Of a stretch of 64,000 bases of DNA, positions 10,030-20,740 are shown piece after piece; the first letter of the stretch is position 1; every line of letters starts with the position of its first letter. The position numbers and the translations under genes are program-made. The stretch comes from Dermanyssus gallinae (lineage: Eukaryota > Arthropoda > Arachnida > Mesostigmata > Dermanyssidae), in the NCBI GenBank assembly GCA_003439945.1, contig QVRM01000940.1, positions 749,501 to 813,500 of the forward strand, in the 5' to 3' direction. The notes under the pieces were generated by a model, which saw only the letters and a list, made by a program, of their open reading frames with translations, was not told where the DNA came from and did no database searches.

Positions 10030-12160
10030 TCTACGATCGAATGAACGGAGACGCGAATAATCGAACGCGAGCGCAAAATGTTCTATGCTATGTTGGCAGG
10101 TATTCAGGTACCCAACGTAATGAGCACGCTACACTGTTCCAGTGGATGCCAAGCGTAGGGAGAGAGAGGCCCTACAGAAAAATGTCATTACATGTACGAG
10201 CAATTAGTTAGTGACTTGATTTGGCTTATGGTATGCGTACGTGTATATATTGAGCATTAAACACAAAAAAAGAAAACTGTGTCATAGAAATACCGTAAAT
10301 ACATGAGTGGCCTAATAATCGGAGCATTAATATTACCAATATTTATGTTGACATCAAAAACGTAAGCGAGAAAAAAAACTAGTTGGCACTAAGTAGGACA
10401 TATTAATCGGCAAAAAAAAACTGGCTAGTTTCGTTCCACTTGGAAGCATAACCGCATACATTCAGTATGTAATGGTTTAGACTTAGTTTTTATGGTGTGT
10501 GTGTAAATATCTGTTCACGCCCTACGTTGGAATTGTCATACAATTTGTGAGAAAGAATTTACAAAAGTGCCAACATTAAGCTCACTGCTTGCGCTTCTGA
10601 CATTCGTTGTTTAATCACCTCCAATACCATCCGCAAATTTTACGGTTGTAACAGTTGTGGATTTTAGTCGTTTTAATGTGAAATATCCTTATCTGGCATC
10701 AAAGACTTTTCCAACCATGAAATGAAAATGTCTACTGCGGAACCTCTCGAGCCGTATTTGGCATGTGGGTTAGCTCACAGAATTCTCGTTGAAGATGGTG
10801 ACGCTATTCCAGTAAGCCTCACGATGTTGGGCACTCACTTGTCCAGCTAAACGTCTCGGTTTTTTAGAAACCCCTTCTCAGTATATTTAAGGAGCATCCA
10901 GGCTGTGGGCGCCGAACCCAAGAAACCCGCCCTTATTAAGTTACGTTCCCTTCATTAAAAAGGCGGGTTCCACAAGTAAAATCGTTAATTGATATATATA
11001 TGAAAACTGCTCGGGGTGCTAGTAGTCGATGCAGTAGTTCTATCGGCCTTACGGATGTCCCTGCAGGCCGCATCAAATGATCATCGGGATTCACTGTTGA
11101 GGATGTTTGTTTCCGCAAAGATGCGTGCGTGTGTGTTCTCGTTTCAAGATCTAGGTTAATTCACAAACAGTCGCCGCTTAAACATGCGATTTCCCAGGCG
11201 AAACACTAAATACTGTGGCCGAATCGTAATTCTCGTCATCCATAATTGCGGCTGTGGCTGTATTGGAGGCTACAATACCGGTAGCAAAGATGCAATATCT
11301 CACGTTCAGTCTCGAGCTATCGAATCCATTTATCCCGGTCCGTCCCCTGCGGGCCGCGATACGGACGATGGCACCTCAAGCAGCAGCAGCAGTGCCAGCT
11401 TTCGCTCCGTTGTGCGGGGCGTTTTGTGGGGCTGTGCGCCGCAGTTGGTTACAGGCTATGAGGTCCACATCGAATCATCAGGCATGAGGTTTGCATGAGG
11501 TGGTAGACGCTCGACGCTCCTCCACCGTTTCTGTCCAATTCTACGCTGTTGATTGGCTGCGTTCGTTTACAGCCGTCGAACGAGCTGCGAATGTTTCTCC
11601 CCCACCCGGCTGGCGTGTTTCTCCCTTGCTTGTTGTTCGTTTCGTGTTAGACTACCTTTTCCCCGTCGTCTTCCTGTTCGAGTCGCTGCGGTCTCGTAGA
11701 ACACACCGTAGGTAGGACACACGAGGATACTGATGATGATACTGATGATGATAATGGTGATGATAGTGGTGATGATGATAGCCAGCAATGGCTAGTACTT
11801 CTCGGCTGTACGCGGGTGGTATTTCTGCCAGGAGAGCACAACAATAATTTTTTTGCAATATCGATCACTGCAGTGCGTTCTGGATTGATGCCAGTTGAAC
11901 AACAGTGAAAAGACACCGGCAACGGTAATGACGCCGCGATAAGGATACCAATTTGATGAGCTGCGTGTACAAGATGTGCACACGCAGGTAACCAGCAACG
12001 GAATTGTATCAATGTGGCATGTGTTGCCTGTGTGGGCACATAATAACAACAAACGCACAGATAGGCACACGTCCATCGTGCACCTACCTACTAGGTGCAT
12101 GCGTACGTAACCCGCGTGCGAAGCGCAGTCTTTCAATCAGCAATTATTCTGTCGAAAAGA
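10030..12160. other. AT-rich unique sequence, no gene seen
   Basis: No recognised coding or mobile sequence. A GATGAT-rich minisatellite (11728-11785) is the only structured part. Confidence 0.5.
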
Positions 12161-12164
12161 AAAG

Positions 12165-12300
12165 CGGCTACTAGAACAACAGCAACATTACCAATGACAG
12201 GAACGAGCGCAGCAACACCAATAACATTAACCACCGGAACAACAATAATAAATACCAGCAGCAACAATAACAACAACAACAGCAACAACAGGAGCAGCAC
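12165..12300. repeat. Imperfect (AAC)n-rich array
   Basis: AAC, CAA and CAG units with frequent interruptions. Confidence 0.85.
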
Positions 12301-12680
12301 CAAACAACGTCTCACAGACATTCAACAAGAAATAAACCGACCAACCAACAATTACCGACCGTGTCGGCCACAAAGACACAGCAAATAGATCGAACGATTT
12401 CGTGAGCCGACCACATAAAGAGATCGCAGAGACATCATACATCGACGCTCCCAACTACCGCGCGATCTGTTCGTTTGCTCGTTGGCTCAACGGGACATCG
12501 GTCGCTGGGGGTGCAGCCACACTTCGTCGTTCCCAGCTCCATTCGACCTCCGTCGAATTCCCCCCCCCCCGCCCCGCTTTGATCTCGTTGACCCCCCTTG
12601 TTACCCACCACACAGGCATTTCCCTCTCTCTACGACCAACCTTTGTATTCTGTAGCCATACCCTGATGCACGTGTACACT

Positions 12681-12734
12681 CACACATACACAGTCAAATA
12701 TATATATATATATATATATATATTTGACTGTGTA

Positions 12735-12740
<6 letters not shown>
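12681..12740. repeat. Perfect 60-bp palindrome with TA core
   Basis: Bases 12681-12710 are the exact reverse complement of 12711-12740. The flanks CACACATACACAGTCAAA and TTTGACTGTGTATGTGTG enclose a TA run, so there is no unpaired loop. A second TA run (12743-12764) follows. Confidence 0.95.
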
Positions 12741-12765
<25 letters not shown>

Positions 12766-13152
12766 CTCACGGGTCTCTCTCAAACACTAGGGTACAATTG
12801 TTAATGCTTGTTCAAATAGTTAACGAAACTAAATGTACTGCTATCATGATTCTGTTATATATATATATATATACCTTCCAATTGTTTGTAGAGGTAAATT
12901 CTTTGCAAGTTTGAAATCGCTACGCTCACGTGTGCGGCTTTTACGTTACTACGATTATAGTTGGCAATTGGACACTAAGCGCTAACTCAGTTAACTCTGT
13001 GGTATCAATTGTTTGCATTCGGATACTGATGATCAACTAATTATGACTCATACCCGTTATTCTGTAAATTTTTTTTATGTGCACTGATTACCTTATGTGA
13101 AAAAGCCACACATATCCGGTAGTGTAGATAATCGTGATACTGCTATCTACTT

Positions 13153-13325
13153 TAAAAAATTCTTTCGGGGCTGACTCTCAGCCAAGATTTAACGTCCTTG
13201 GGACTGCATTTCGCATTGTTTCATAGGCGGAATCCCATAAGTACAAATGTGCTCGAACCTGCGCACCTATGTGTCTCCTCCGGTCACGAGGCGCAGACGC
13301 ATGCCACCACGCCACCGGGCTCGAC
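13153..13325 (-). mobile_element. tRNA-derived SINE, copy 3, with 14-bp target duplication
   Basis: Same family and orientation as the copies near 4.5 kb. It is flanked by ACTGCTATCTACTT at 13139-13152 and 13326-13339. A short deletion removes part of the region just after the B box (GGGGC is absent before TCGAACC on the plus strand), so this copy probably lost pol III promoter function. Confidence 0.92.
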
Positions 13326-13639
13326 ACTGCTATCTACTTAAACAAACAAAACATGTAAATTTTACTCGTTTAATATATGGGAGCTGTACGTCTTGTATAA
13401 AACATATTTGAAGCAAATGACGTCAAAGCTAATCGATGATTGGTAAAAGGTTGGGTATTTTTTCACCTACAAGCATCCAAACAGGCTAGCTAGTCAGTTC
13501 ACCCACACCTTTATAGTGCAAAGTTGACCCTTTGTTTTGCGTGTATGAAATGTGAGTGTACGGAATAAACGTTTTATCAGTTTGAAAATGTTACACCGTA
13601 CATTGTGTCAAAGCTAAATGAACCGTTCTTTCTGGGATA

Positions 13640-14580
13640 TATATATATATATAGTCGGAGGTGATATAAATCGCAATGTCGCCCGCAGAGTTTGCACACT
13701 TTCACCAAAGAGATTTTGTGAAACTTTCCTCCCCCATGTACATCAAATCGTGCGATCAGGTGTCTATTTTCATAATTGCGGCGCTTCCACACCATCTTCT
13801 TTTGCTATGCAGAGATGTGTTCGTTGAAAACTACCGTTTTTGGGTAGAACGTGCCTCTTACGTGCCTATAAGTTCTCAACAGCGGGATGACAGAAGTAAA
13901 ATAGACTAACCTGAATATGAGAAATGCTCAACAGTTTGGCACCTTAATTCGCGTAATTCGTCCATGGCGAAAAGAGACGTATGGGCGGACGCATTTTCAT
14001 GATGAAACAGCACGGTGTCCTTCCGGATCACTGGTCCAAGAGTGTTGCGTGGTACTCCGCAGTTATCGCTCTTCATGTAGAAAGGTTTTTCATTAATAGA
14101 ATATCTTTTGCATTCCTGAAGACGGTCGCCGCAGGTCTTTCCTGTCGAGGTGTGCCTCTCTACCCTGGAAGGAAGCCGCGCTTACGCCGCGTGCGCTCTA
14201 CTCCCTGATAGGCCCTTCCCGTACTGGAGTGAAGTTGTGCATTCAGGAAGCACTGATGGTTACGCATCGGTTCGAAAAGTCCTGCGGAGTTTGACTCCTC
14301 AAAAGTTCTAAATTGCTCTTTAGATTTCATACTAGTATAAGTTTTTGTTCAAATATTAGCTTGTGCGGTAGCCACTTTGCTTTACTTGTTTTATGCATAA
14401 ATGCTGATGCAACATTTGATGTGCTGCATCATAGCTAATGCCCATCTATTTCGTTTTTTCACCCAACTTCAATCGACGGTTAGTTGTCACGACTTTGCAA
14501 AATTCAAGTACAGTCTTTTCATACGTATCTGTTTTTGGCCGTTCAGAACGTAGTGCATTCTCAGTGCCCATAGTGAATAT
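13640..14580 (-). pseudogene. Mariner-like transposase relic
   Basis: The minus strand carries, in order, a helix-turn-helix with MGISYDAAHQMLHQHL (about 14440-14390), then after frame breaks the catalytic segment VLFHHENASAHTSLFAMDEL (about 14010-13960), then a C-terminal piece resembling the conserved KRWxKCI..GDYV block (about 13740-13680). The second catalytic Asp (usually HHDN) is Glu here (HHEN). Several stops and frameshifts intervene. The N-terminal part is clearly related to the relic at 54445-55150. TA runs bound both ends. Confidence 0.8.
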
Positions 14581-14642
14581 ATATATATATATATATATAT
14601 ATAGGAGAGGTATAATTGTAGTCTTCGAATCTATAGTGCATG

Positions 14643-14676
<34 letters not shown>

Positions 14677-14707
14677 GGAGAGGTATGATTCTGTAGTCTA
14701 CGAATCA
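14577..14707. repeat. Two-copy tandem repeat of TA run plus GGAGAGG unit
   Basis: TA runs at 14577-14603 and 14650-14676 are each followed by GGAGAGGTATRATT and a TGTAGTCT-like block, giving a period of 73 bases. The copies differ at a few positions. Confidence 0.85.
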
Positions 14708-14709
14708 CG

Positions 14710-16655
14710 GCCCTGTAACGGGTCTTGTGTATAAAATGCCGATGTCTATCGTAGGGTTATCAATCATGATGATTATATTGCGTACGACTGCGATGTGAGT
14801 TGGCCACGTTAGTTGATAGGATGTTTTTTCACTACTGCTCGTTTGGTGCTATGTCTGTTGTTCGCCCTGTCTACTCGGTTGAATGTGCTTCGTTCAACTC
14901 AATGATACTCTCTATAACTAGGTGTGCAGCTAGGTAGGTGGGCAGACTCATGTCCATGTCTCGACGGGAGCGACTGGGGCTCGTTGGCTCACAGCCGGCC
15001 GAAAGAGCGAAATAAACAGGAGAAAAACTATTCACCCTCTCTCGAAGACGAGACTAATAGGCGGTTGGATGCCGCAATGCCGGAGCAATGACATGCGCTT
15101 ACTCGGAGCAACTCGGCAAATCTCAAAATTTCGTGAGCACCTACAATAAAATAGAGAAGCTTCCCACTGCTGCTGCTCGACGAACTCTGGATTGCTGTTG
15201 TTGTTGTCAAGGTAAACCTGGTTTGTAAAATAGCCGGGTTTGAAGAGGGCTGAATGGCAGTGGGGCCAACTAGGGATAAGAAGAGGTAGAAAGACAGGGA
15301 AATATAAAGAAAGAGAAAGGGGGGAGACTGCATGAAGGCGAACGGGCTCGATCGTCCAATTGTCGGGGAATCAACTGCCCCCTTCGACTTCAATGTCCTT
15401 TTTTCCTCTGTTTTCCATTTCCCGTGGTCTTCCTATGGCAGATACCCCCCTCCCTCCAGCCTGGCGCCCCCAATGCTAACGGAACTGGCCGACATACTCA
15501 CACACACACACACAAATACACACGTGCGCGTGCACAGCCACCCATGTACACACATGCATATAGACATACGAAGATGCATGTATGTACAAGACGACGTACA
15601 TGATCCTCAAAGCCATCTGTTCAGCAACGCCCGATGATGACTCTAGGTAGATCTAACTGCCGACCAGACAGACAGACATACATACGGACAGACGGGTTGG
15701 CTGGTAGGCTCACGGCAATAGCGGGGCGTCCGTCCCTACAGCGGGCGCGGTGAGTGATCCCACTTTGCTCTACAGCTCGTGGCAGTGTTAGCTGTACTGG
15801 TAACAGTATTGGCGTCGGCGGTGGTACCGGCACTACCACTAGTATTAGACGGCTAGAGGGTGAATACATAGACGAACATGCGTGCATATATATATATATA
15901 TATATTCACGTTAGAGCGCTGAAATTAGGGACAGTGCGTGCCGGCGGATGTGCGTGGGCGGGAACCAGCTCGCTGTTGTAAAACGATTGCACATGGGCCA
16001 AACCTGTCATTTAGGGTGACTTCGACATCGAGGAGAGCGAAGCCGAAGACGATGTGTTCAAGCCTGCCCTGCACAGCGCTCGCTGTAGGCGTGAAATGAA
16101 TGTTGTCTTCTTCCTTCTCACTCGACCTCAGCAAGCAGCAGTTATCTAGGCGGCAGAACGATCTGAGATCTGAGCGTGGAACATCTTAAAAAATGGCTCC
16201 ATAAGAACCTCGCCTTTAGCCATGACTTGGTACTGCTGTCTAAAGACAATATAATGTATTATTGTAGACAACAGCTTGTTGTGGGCTACGAGCTTATTGC
16301 ACTTGCCCTCGATATCTACCGGTCCGATTTGCAGTAATATATTGTTGTTTAAAGAAGCCTCTGCTTGTAAGATCTCTGATAATCTTATCGCATCCGTATT
16401 TTGCGTGTTTATTTTAAATTACATTTGAGATACAGACAGTTTGCACTTCAAAAGTGTACTCTCTGAGCTAATTTACCGTCGCGATGGGCTAAAGTCTTTT
16501 CCGTATTTTCCCTTGTATTGCTTTTCCGTGTTTCACCTCTCCTGGCGCCATTGTTTCTCTATATTATATCAAAACTTATTTACTAGTCTCACGTTTTGTG
16601 TTATTACGTTCTCCCGTTGTTGTCATCTTCCTGCAACATTATATTATATACATTC

Positions 16656-16660
<5 letters not shown>
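14710..16660. other. Unassigned sequence with short repeats
   Basis: Contains a (CA)n run (15498-15515) and a TA run (15886-15905). Open frames up to 121 codons have no recognisable domain. Confidence 0.5.

Positions 16661-16661
<1 letters not shown>

Positions 16662-16688
<27 letters not shown>
16662..16688. repeat. (TA)n microsatellite
   Basis: TA run immediately left of the first copy of the 16.7/18.0-kb duplication. Confidence 0.95.
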
Positions 16689-16689
16689 A

Positions 16690-16850
16690 TACTTCGTTCA
16701 TGCATGTACGCATGCGTGGGTGTCTACCATGGCAAGCGGACAGGTGCTCTCCGCAGCCGATTTTCATGTGGAGGATGAAGAAATACGCCATCTCGGTTCT
16801 ACGACGCCAACCACAACCTCCCGTTGAGTTGTCTTTTTCCCGGCCTGTTT
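16690..16850 (+). repeat. Dispersed duplication, copy 1, with 32-codon ORF
   Basis: About 150 bases here reappear at 18023-18180. Each copy follows a TA run and contains ATG in a strong context (TACCATGG). The frame here, 16729-16827, starts MASGQVLSAADFHVED and ends TPTTTSR. The second copy keeps the frame despite a 3-base length difference. Most substitutions between the copies change amino acids, so constraint on a peptide is not shown. Most likely an unclassified repeat. Confidence 0.75.
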
Positions 16851-16859
16851 TTGATGTTT

Positions 16860-17650
16860 TACTTATTATCCTAACGTAAATTCACTGCCTCCCGGCGTTT
16901 TTTTTGTGTGCTTTTTTACCCTTTTACTTGTGCTAGTATAAAGTTCAGTCAACATAATATGTCCCTGGAATGATTACTGGAATACAAGTCTTATTCGTTT
17001 CCGGTAACATCTTTTCTCGGTTCTACCTGTCCGCGTTTCGTGTTCTACCACACTAACCACATAGCGCGCCTCAACAAGACAGCGTAGCGATGGTAGTGGC
17101 GGATCAAGGAGTCGTTGGTGCGCCCGTCGTGGACCCGTTTGAATACGACCTGTTCCCCCGGGTTGACGCCCCCAGCGCCGAATGGCGAGTTCATTCGAGT
17201 CATTTACAGCTGGAGGACACGAGCTTGAGCGAGTGAGGTGGTCGGGCTGACTTGGTTTGCGGCAGGTCTGAGGATTTAGAGCGCGAAGAAGAAGAAGAGG
17301 CAGGAAAAGGAGCGGAGTCATAAACGATCAAAACGAGCTAGCAGCTATTGTCGAACGAACGAGCAATTCTACGTGCATGCACCGTCGAAGTAGACAATTA
17401 TGCAAAACAGTAACAAGACTAAACATTGTAGACATTTTGAGGCTCGTCGACTCGAGTCGGACGGAAGACCGACACACAGTCAAATAGGTTGATAGATGAT
17501 TGCGGTCGTCGTCAGAATGTGGGCCACAAAATTGCGGCTAGGCTTGATAGCGCGTTCAACGTCTCCAGATCTGTTTGGCCACTAGGCAGGCAAAGTCAAT
17601 GTGGGTACCATTGAGGGCTTCCGCTAATGCCGTGTCTGTTGGAGCACTTT
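16860..17650. other. Unassigned; contains a 48-codon ATG frame
   Basis: An open frame at 17091-17236 (MVVADQGVVGAPVVDPFEYD, then 28 more residues) has plausible codon use but no recognised family. Nothing else stands out. Confidence 0.35.
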
Positions 17651-17654
17651 ATTC

Positions 17655-17656
<2 letters not shown>

Positions 17657-17700
<44 letters not shown>
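17657..17700. repeat. (TA)n microsatellite
   Basis: Uninterrupted TA run. Confidence 0.95.
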
Positions 17701-17704
<4 letters not shown>

Positions 17705-17990
17705 AAAAAGAAAGAAATGCTTAAAAGTGAATGCCACCCCCTTTAGGAGACGACACCGTGTGTCGATAAGCGTTAATAAGGGGTGAGAAGCGGGCTGGGG
17801 GACCGAATTGGCCTTCAAGCATCGAAGACGAGAGACGATCGAAGTAAGCCATTGTGCTGAGAGTCGACACAGATAGCAATGAATGCGATGAGCCGGCTAC
17901 GTCTTCGATGGCTGGAACGTGGCGATTGCACCCAGTCAGCCGCTACTCATCGACTCATCGTGGTCATGTCACCGTCGGGACGAGCGCACG

Positions 17991-18014
17991 CTATATATAT
18001 ATATATATATATAT
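17991..18014. repeat. (TA)n microsatellite
   Basis: TA run immediately left of the second duplication copy. Confidence 0.95.
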
Positions 18015-18022
18015 ACTATATA

Positions 18023-18180
18023 TTCATGCATGTACGTATGCGTGGGTGTCTACCATGGCAAGCGGACAAGTGCTCTTCGTAGCCGATTTGCATGTGGAGG
18101 ATGGAGGACGACATCTCGGTTCTACGACGCCAACCACAGCCTCCCGTTGAGTCGCTTTTTTGCTGCCTGGCCCTTATTTT
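18023..18180 (+). repeat. Dispersed duplication, copy 2, with 31-codon ORF
   Basis: Partner of 16690-16850. The frame 18055-18150 starts MASGQVLFVADLHVED and ends TPTTASR, in the same TACCATGG context. Confidence 0.75.
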
Positions 18181-18189
18181 TCCTTGGCT

Positions 18190-19098
18190 AAACGATGTGG
18201 CCGATGAATCGCCTAGCGACGTTACACTCGGTCTCGGTCGCCTCCGTACTAGCGTTCAATTCGACGACCATAACAACGAAGACCATGATCTCGGTCGACC
18301 GATCTCCGACCGATGTGGACCGTTCGACGTCGGCTGAGGCCTCACTGTCTGGCAGACAGTGAGGACGAAGACATAACTGGTCTCCGACAGGTAGTAGTGG
18401 TAGCAGTAGCAGTAGTAGTAGTGCCAAAGGGGATCGTACTATTATAGTAGTAGTAGTCTCGGTAAAGCTAGGATGGTGTGCCACCATACTAGCGCTGATT
18501 CCTCCAGCGCTGATTCACAATCGATGATGGCGCGAAAGGCTCATCATTATGATGGGCGGCACGATGCGTGGCGAGCCAGAGCAGGGCAGTTATGCAAAGC
18601 AACAAGGGTTGTTGTTGTTGCTGTTGTTGTTCGTCTACATTATACGCGCTATTTTGACTGGCATGGCGACATGTTGGCTCGTCAAAGGGCAGGCCGACCA
18701 CAGTAACGACAGATCCAAACGGCGTCACGTCACTTGAGCGAGTCAGCAGCGGAAGGTAGGCGAGGTCACCCATCGAGGGGTGGTGAGGGGTGGTGTCACA
18801 GCATTTAGCGACTTCGTCACTGAGCTACAACAACCGCGTTGACTGCCAGGCACGCAGACACGAAGAAGAAACCTCATAACCTGTGTGGTATTCGTCACGG
18901 ACAAATTGCGCCATAGTGGTTGCCACAGTCGTTGTTACGACGCAGTGGTGAGCTACTGGGCGCTAATGCGTGCAGCACGTGTGCTGCGCGAAACAAAGTA
19001 CGCTCAGAGCTTGTCCTGCCCTGGGCGGCGGAGTGCTGATAACGGCCGTGAGCGCATTTTGAGATACTTGCTCGACCGTGGTCGGACGAATTCAACAA

Positions 19099-19134
<36 letters not shown>

Positions 19135-20320
19135 ATGTACAGCTATGTTAATGCTCTTAGGAAAGAAGGGCTTCAGCCATAGCTTTGATGTCTTTGTCCT
19201 CAACCAGGATTCTCTTGGTCGTCCTTAGTACATAAAATTGCATTTTGCGATATTGCCGATGTCTAAAGACCTATGTATGGCGATGTTGCTTCTTGGCTAA
19301 GCCATATGAATGATAAAGCCCGGGAAAGTCTCAGGAGGCATCGCTGTGATACTGACGAGCACAATTTTTTACACAAGCCTAAAATGAATAGCAACCAGTG
19401 AAGGAGACTAAATTACGTTTGTTTTTAAAGTAATTTCACTCGTTCAACCAGTCGAAATAACAACAGGTTGTAACATCGTTTCTTGCAGCGCTGACGAGAT
19501 CAAACAGACTTCATAACTTTTATAGGAGTTTGAAAATGTATACCACGCACGCGGTGTTCTTATTTTTGTTGTTGTTGTTGTCGCTGTTTTTGCCGGTTTT
19601 ACTTTTGTGGTGGCTGTGATTGTTGTTGTTGTTGTTGTTTCGACGGCATACACGACCCCATAGCATAGGCATAGCATGTCCTGACATGCACATTAACTTC
19701 ACTGCCTCCCTTAGATTGCCGCACGTCTTTGCCCGGTCATGGCCGCATTTTTGCAAGAAATAGCGCCGCGCTAAGATGGTGTGCCGAGTTTTGCGCCCGA
19801 AGTTTCGCCACCGCAACTTCAAGCCGAGTGCCCGTGAAGCAGTAAAAGCTACTGGTCACGTCGTCGTCGTAGTCGTCGTCATCATCATACATAAGCGTCA
19901 TTTTCTTCATGGTCGTGAGGTTAGATGATCTCTTTCTGCTGGTTGACTTTCTTCTGACGGGTTTTCTCGTTCCCTGGCTCTCACTCTCTCTCTCTCTCTC
20001 TCTCTTAACATTTGAAATATCCACAACTCTATGAGGAAGCAACGTGAGGGCAGAGTTGTGGATTTGGGGGTGGCGCGGGGGGATCTGCTAGAGAGTTGAT
20101 TGTAGATGTGCATGCATAGCTGTACCCGCACCCCATGCGTCGCTTCGGCTGTTCCTCCGTATCTGACCTGTTCCAGTGACGGTCGACAGAAAAAAGAATC
20201 GTACAAGAGTTTGAAATACGGTGAGTGCGTGTTTCGCACAATGAAGTTCGCTAGGGCAGGCGTAATGCCGCTTCTACCCCTAGCGATGTTGTTGCGTTTT
20301 GTTAAACTGGTTCAATGTCA
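18190..20320. other. Unassigned sequence with trinucleotide runs
   Basis: Contains AGT/GTA runs (18390-18425), a GTT run (18605-18632), a TA run (19101-19130), GTT-rich arrays (19564-19642) and a (TC)n run (19980-20006). No gene recognised. Confidence 0.5.
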
Positions 20321-20332
20321 TTCTTTGCTACT

Positions 20333-20367
20333 ACTTACGTCGAGCGTCACTTACGCTCGACGTAAGT
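20333..20367. repeat. 15-bp stem hairpin upstream of the LINE
   Basis: Arms ACTTACGTCGAGCGT and ACGCTCGACGTAAGT are exact reverse complements around CACTT. A second small hairpin (AACGGTA/TACCGTT) follows at 20386-20404. Both lie within 200 bases of the element's first ATG and may be in its 5' region; the 5' boundary is not known. Confidence 0.85.
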
Positions 20368-20521
20368 TGTTATTTGGCAACTGGCAACGGTATATAGTAC
20401 CGTTATAATTGTATCTACACATGCATATGGGGTAGAACTCGTTTGATTGCCTGTGTAACATTCTTTTTCAACAAATCGACCCAAGTCGATATGCTATGTC
20501 ATTAATTAACTCGTCTTCAAG

Positions 20522-20740
20522 ATGGCGGCGCCCGTGCGGACGCGTTTTCTGTGCGCTCTGATGGTATTTTACATTTGTACCCAAAATTGGACCGTTAATA
20601 GACAGTACGAGTCACTACGCGACGGTGACAACCCCTACGCTCTATATAGACCATCACTGAGGCCCCAACTGCAGGATTCACTACTGAGAATGGTGAGTCT
20701 GTCCATTCATCCACCCCGGCACTGGCCTGTGAAGTCCTGA
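20522..20740 (+). CDS. LINE leader ORF, 72 aa, ends at in-frame TGA
   Basis: Begins at ATG in a good initiation context (A at -3, G at +4). The product has a basic start followed by a hydrophobic stretch (RTRFLCALMVFYICTQ) that could act as a weak signal sequence or membrane segment, then a polar part. It stops at TGA 20738, directly followed in the same frame by the leucine-rich run that leads into the 2A-like motif. Such motifs normally sit inside a longer ORF1, so this leader is probably its original N-terminus, cut off by a nonsense mutation or joined by readthrough. The base after the stop is C (TGA-CTT). Confidence 0.6.
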   Translation: MAAPVRTRFLCALMVFYICTQNWTVNRQYESLRDGDNPYALYRPSLRPQLQDSLLRMVSLSIHPPRHWPVKS

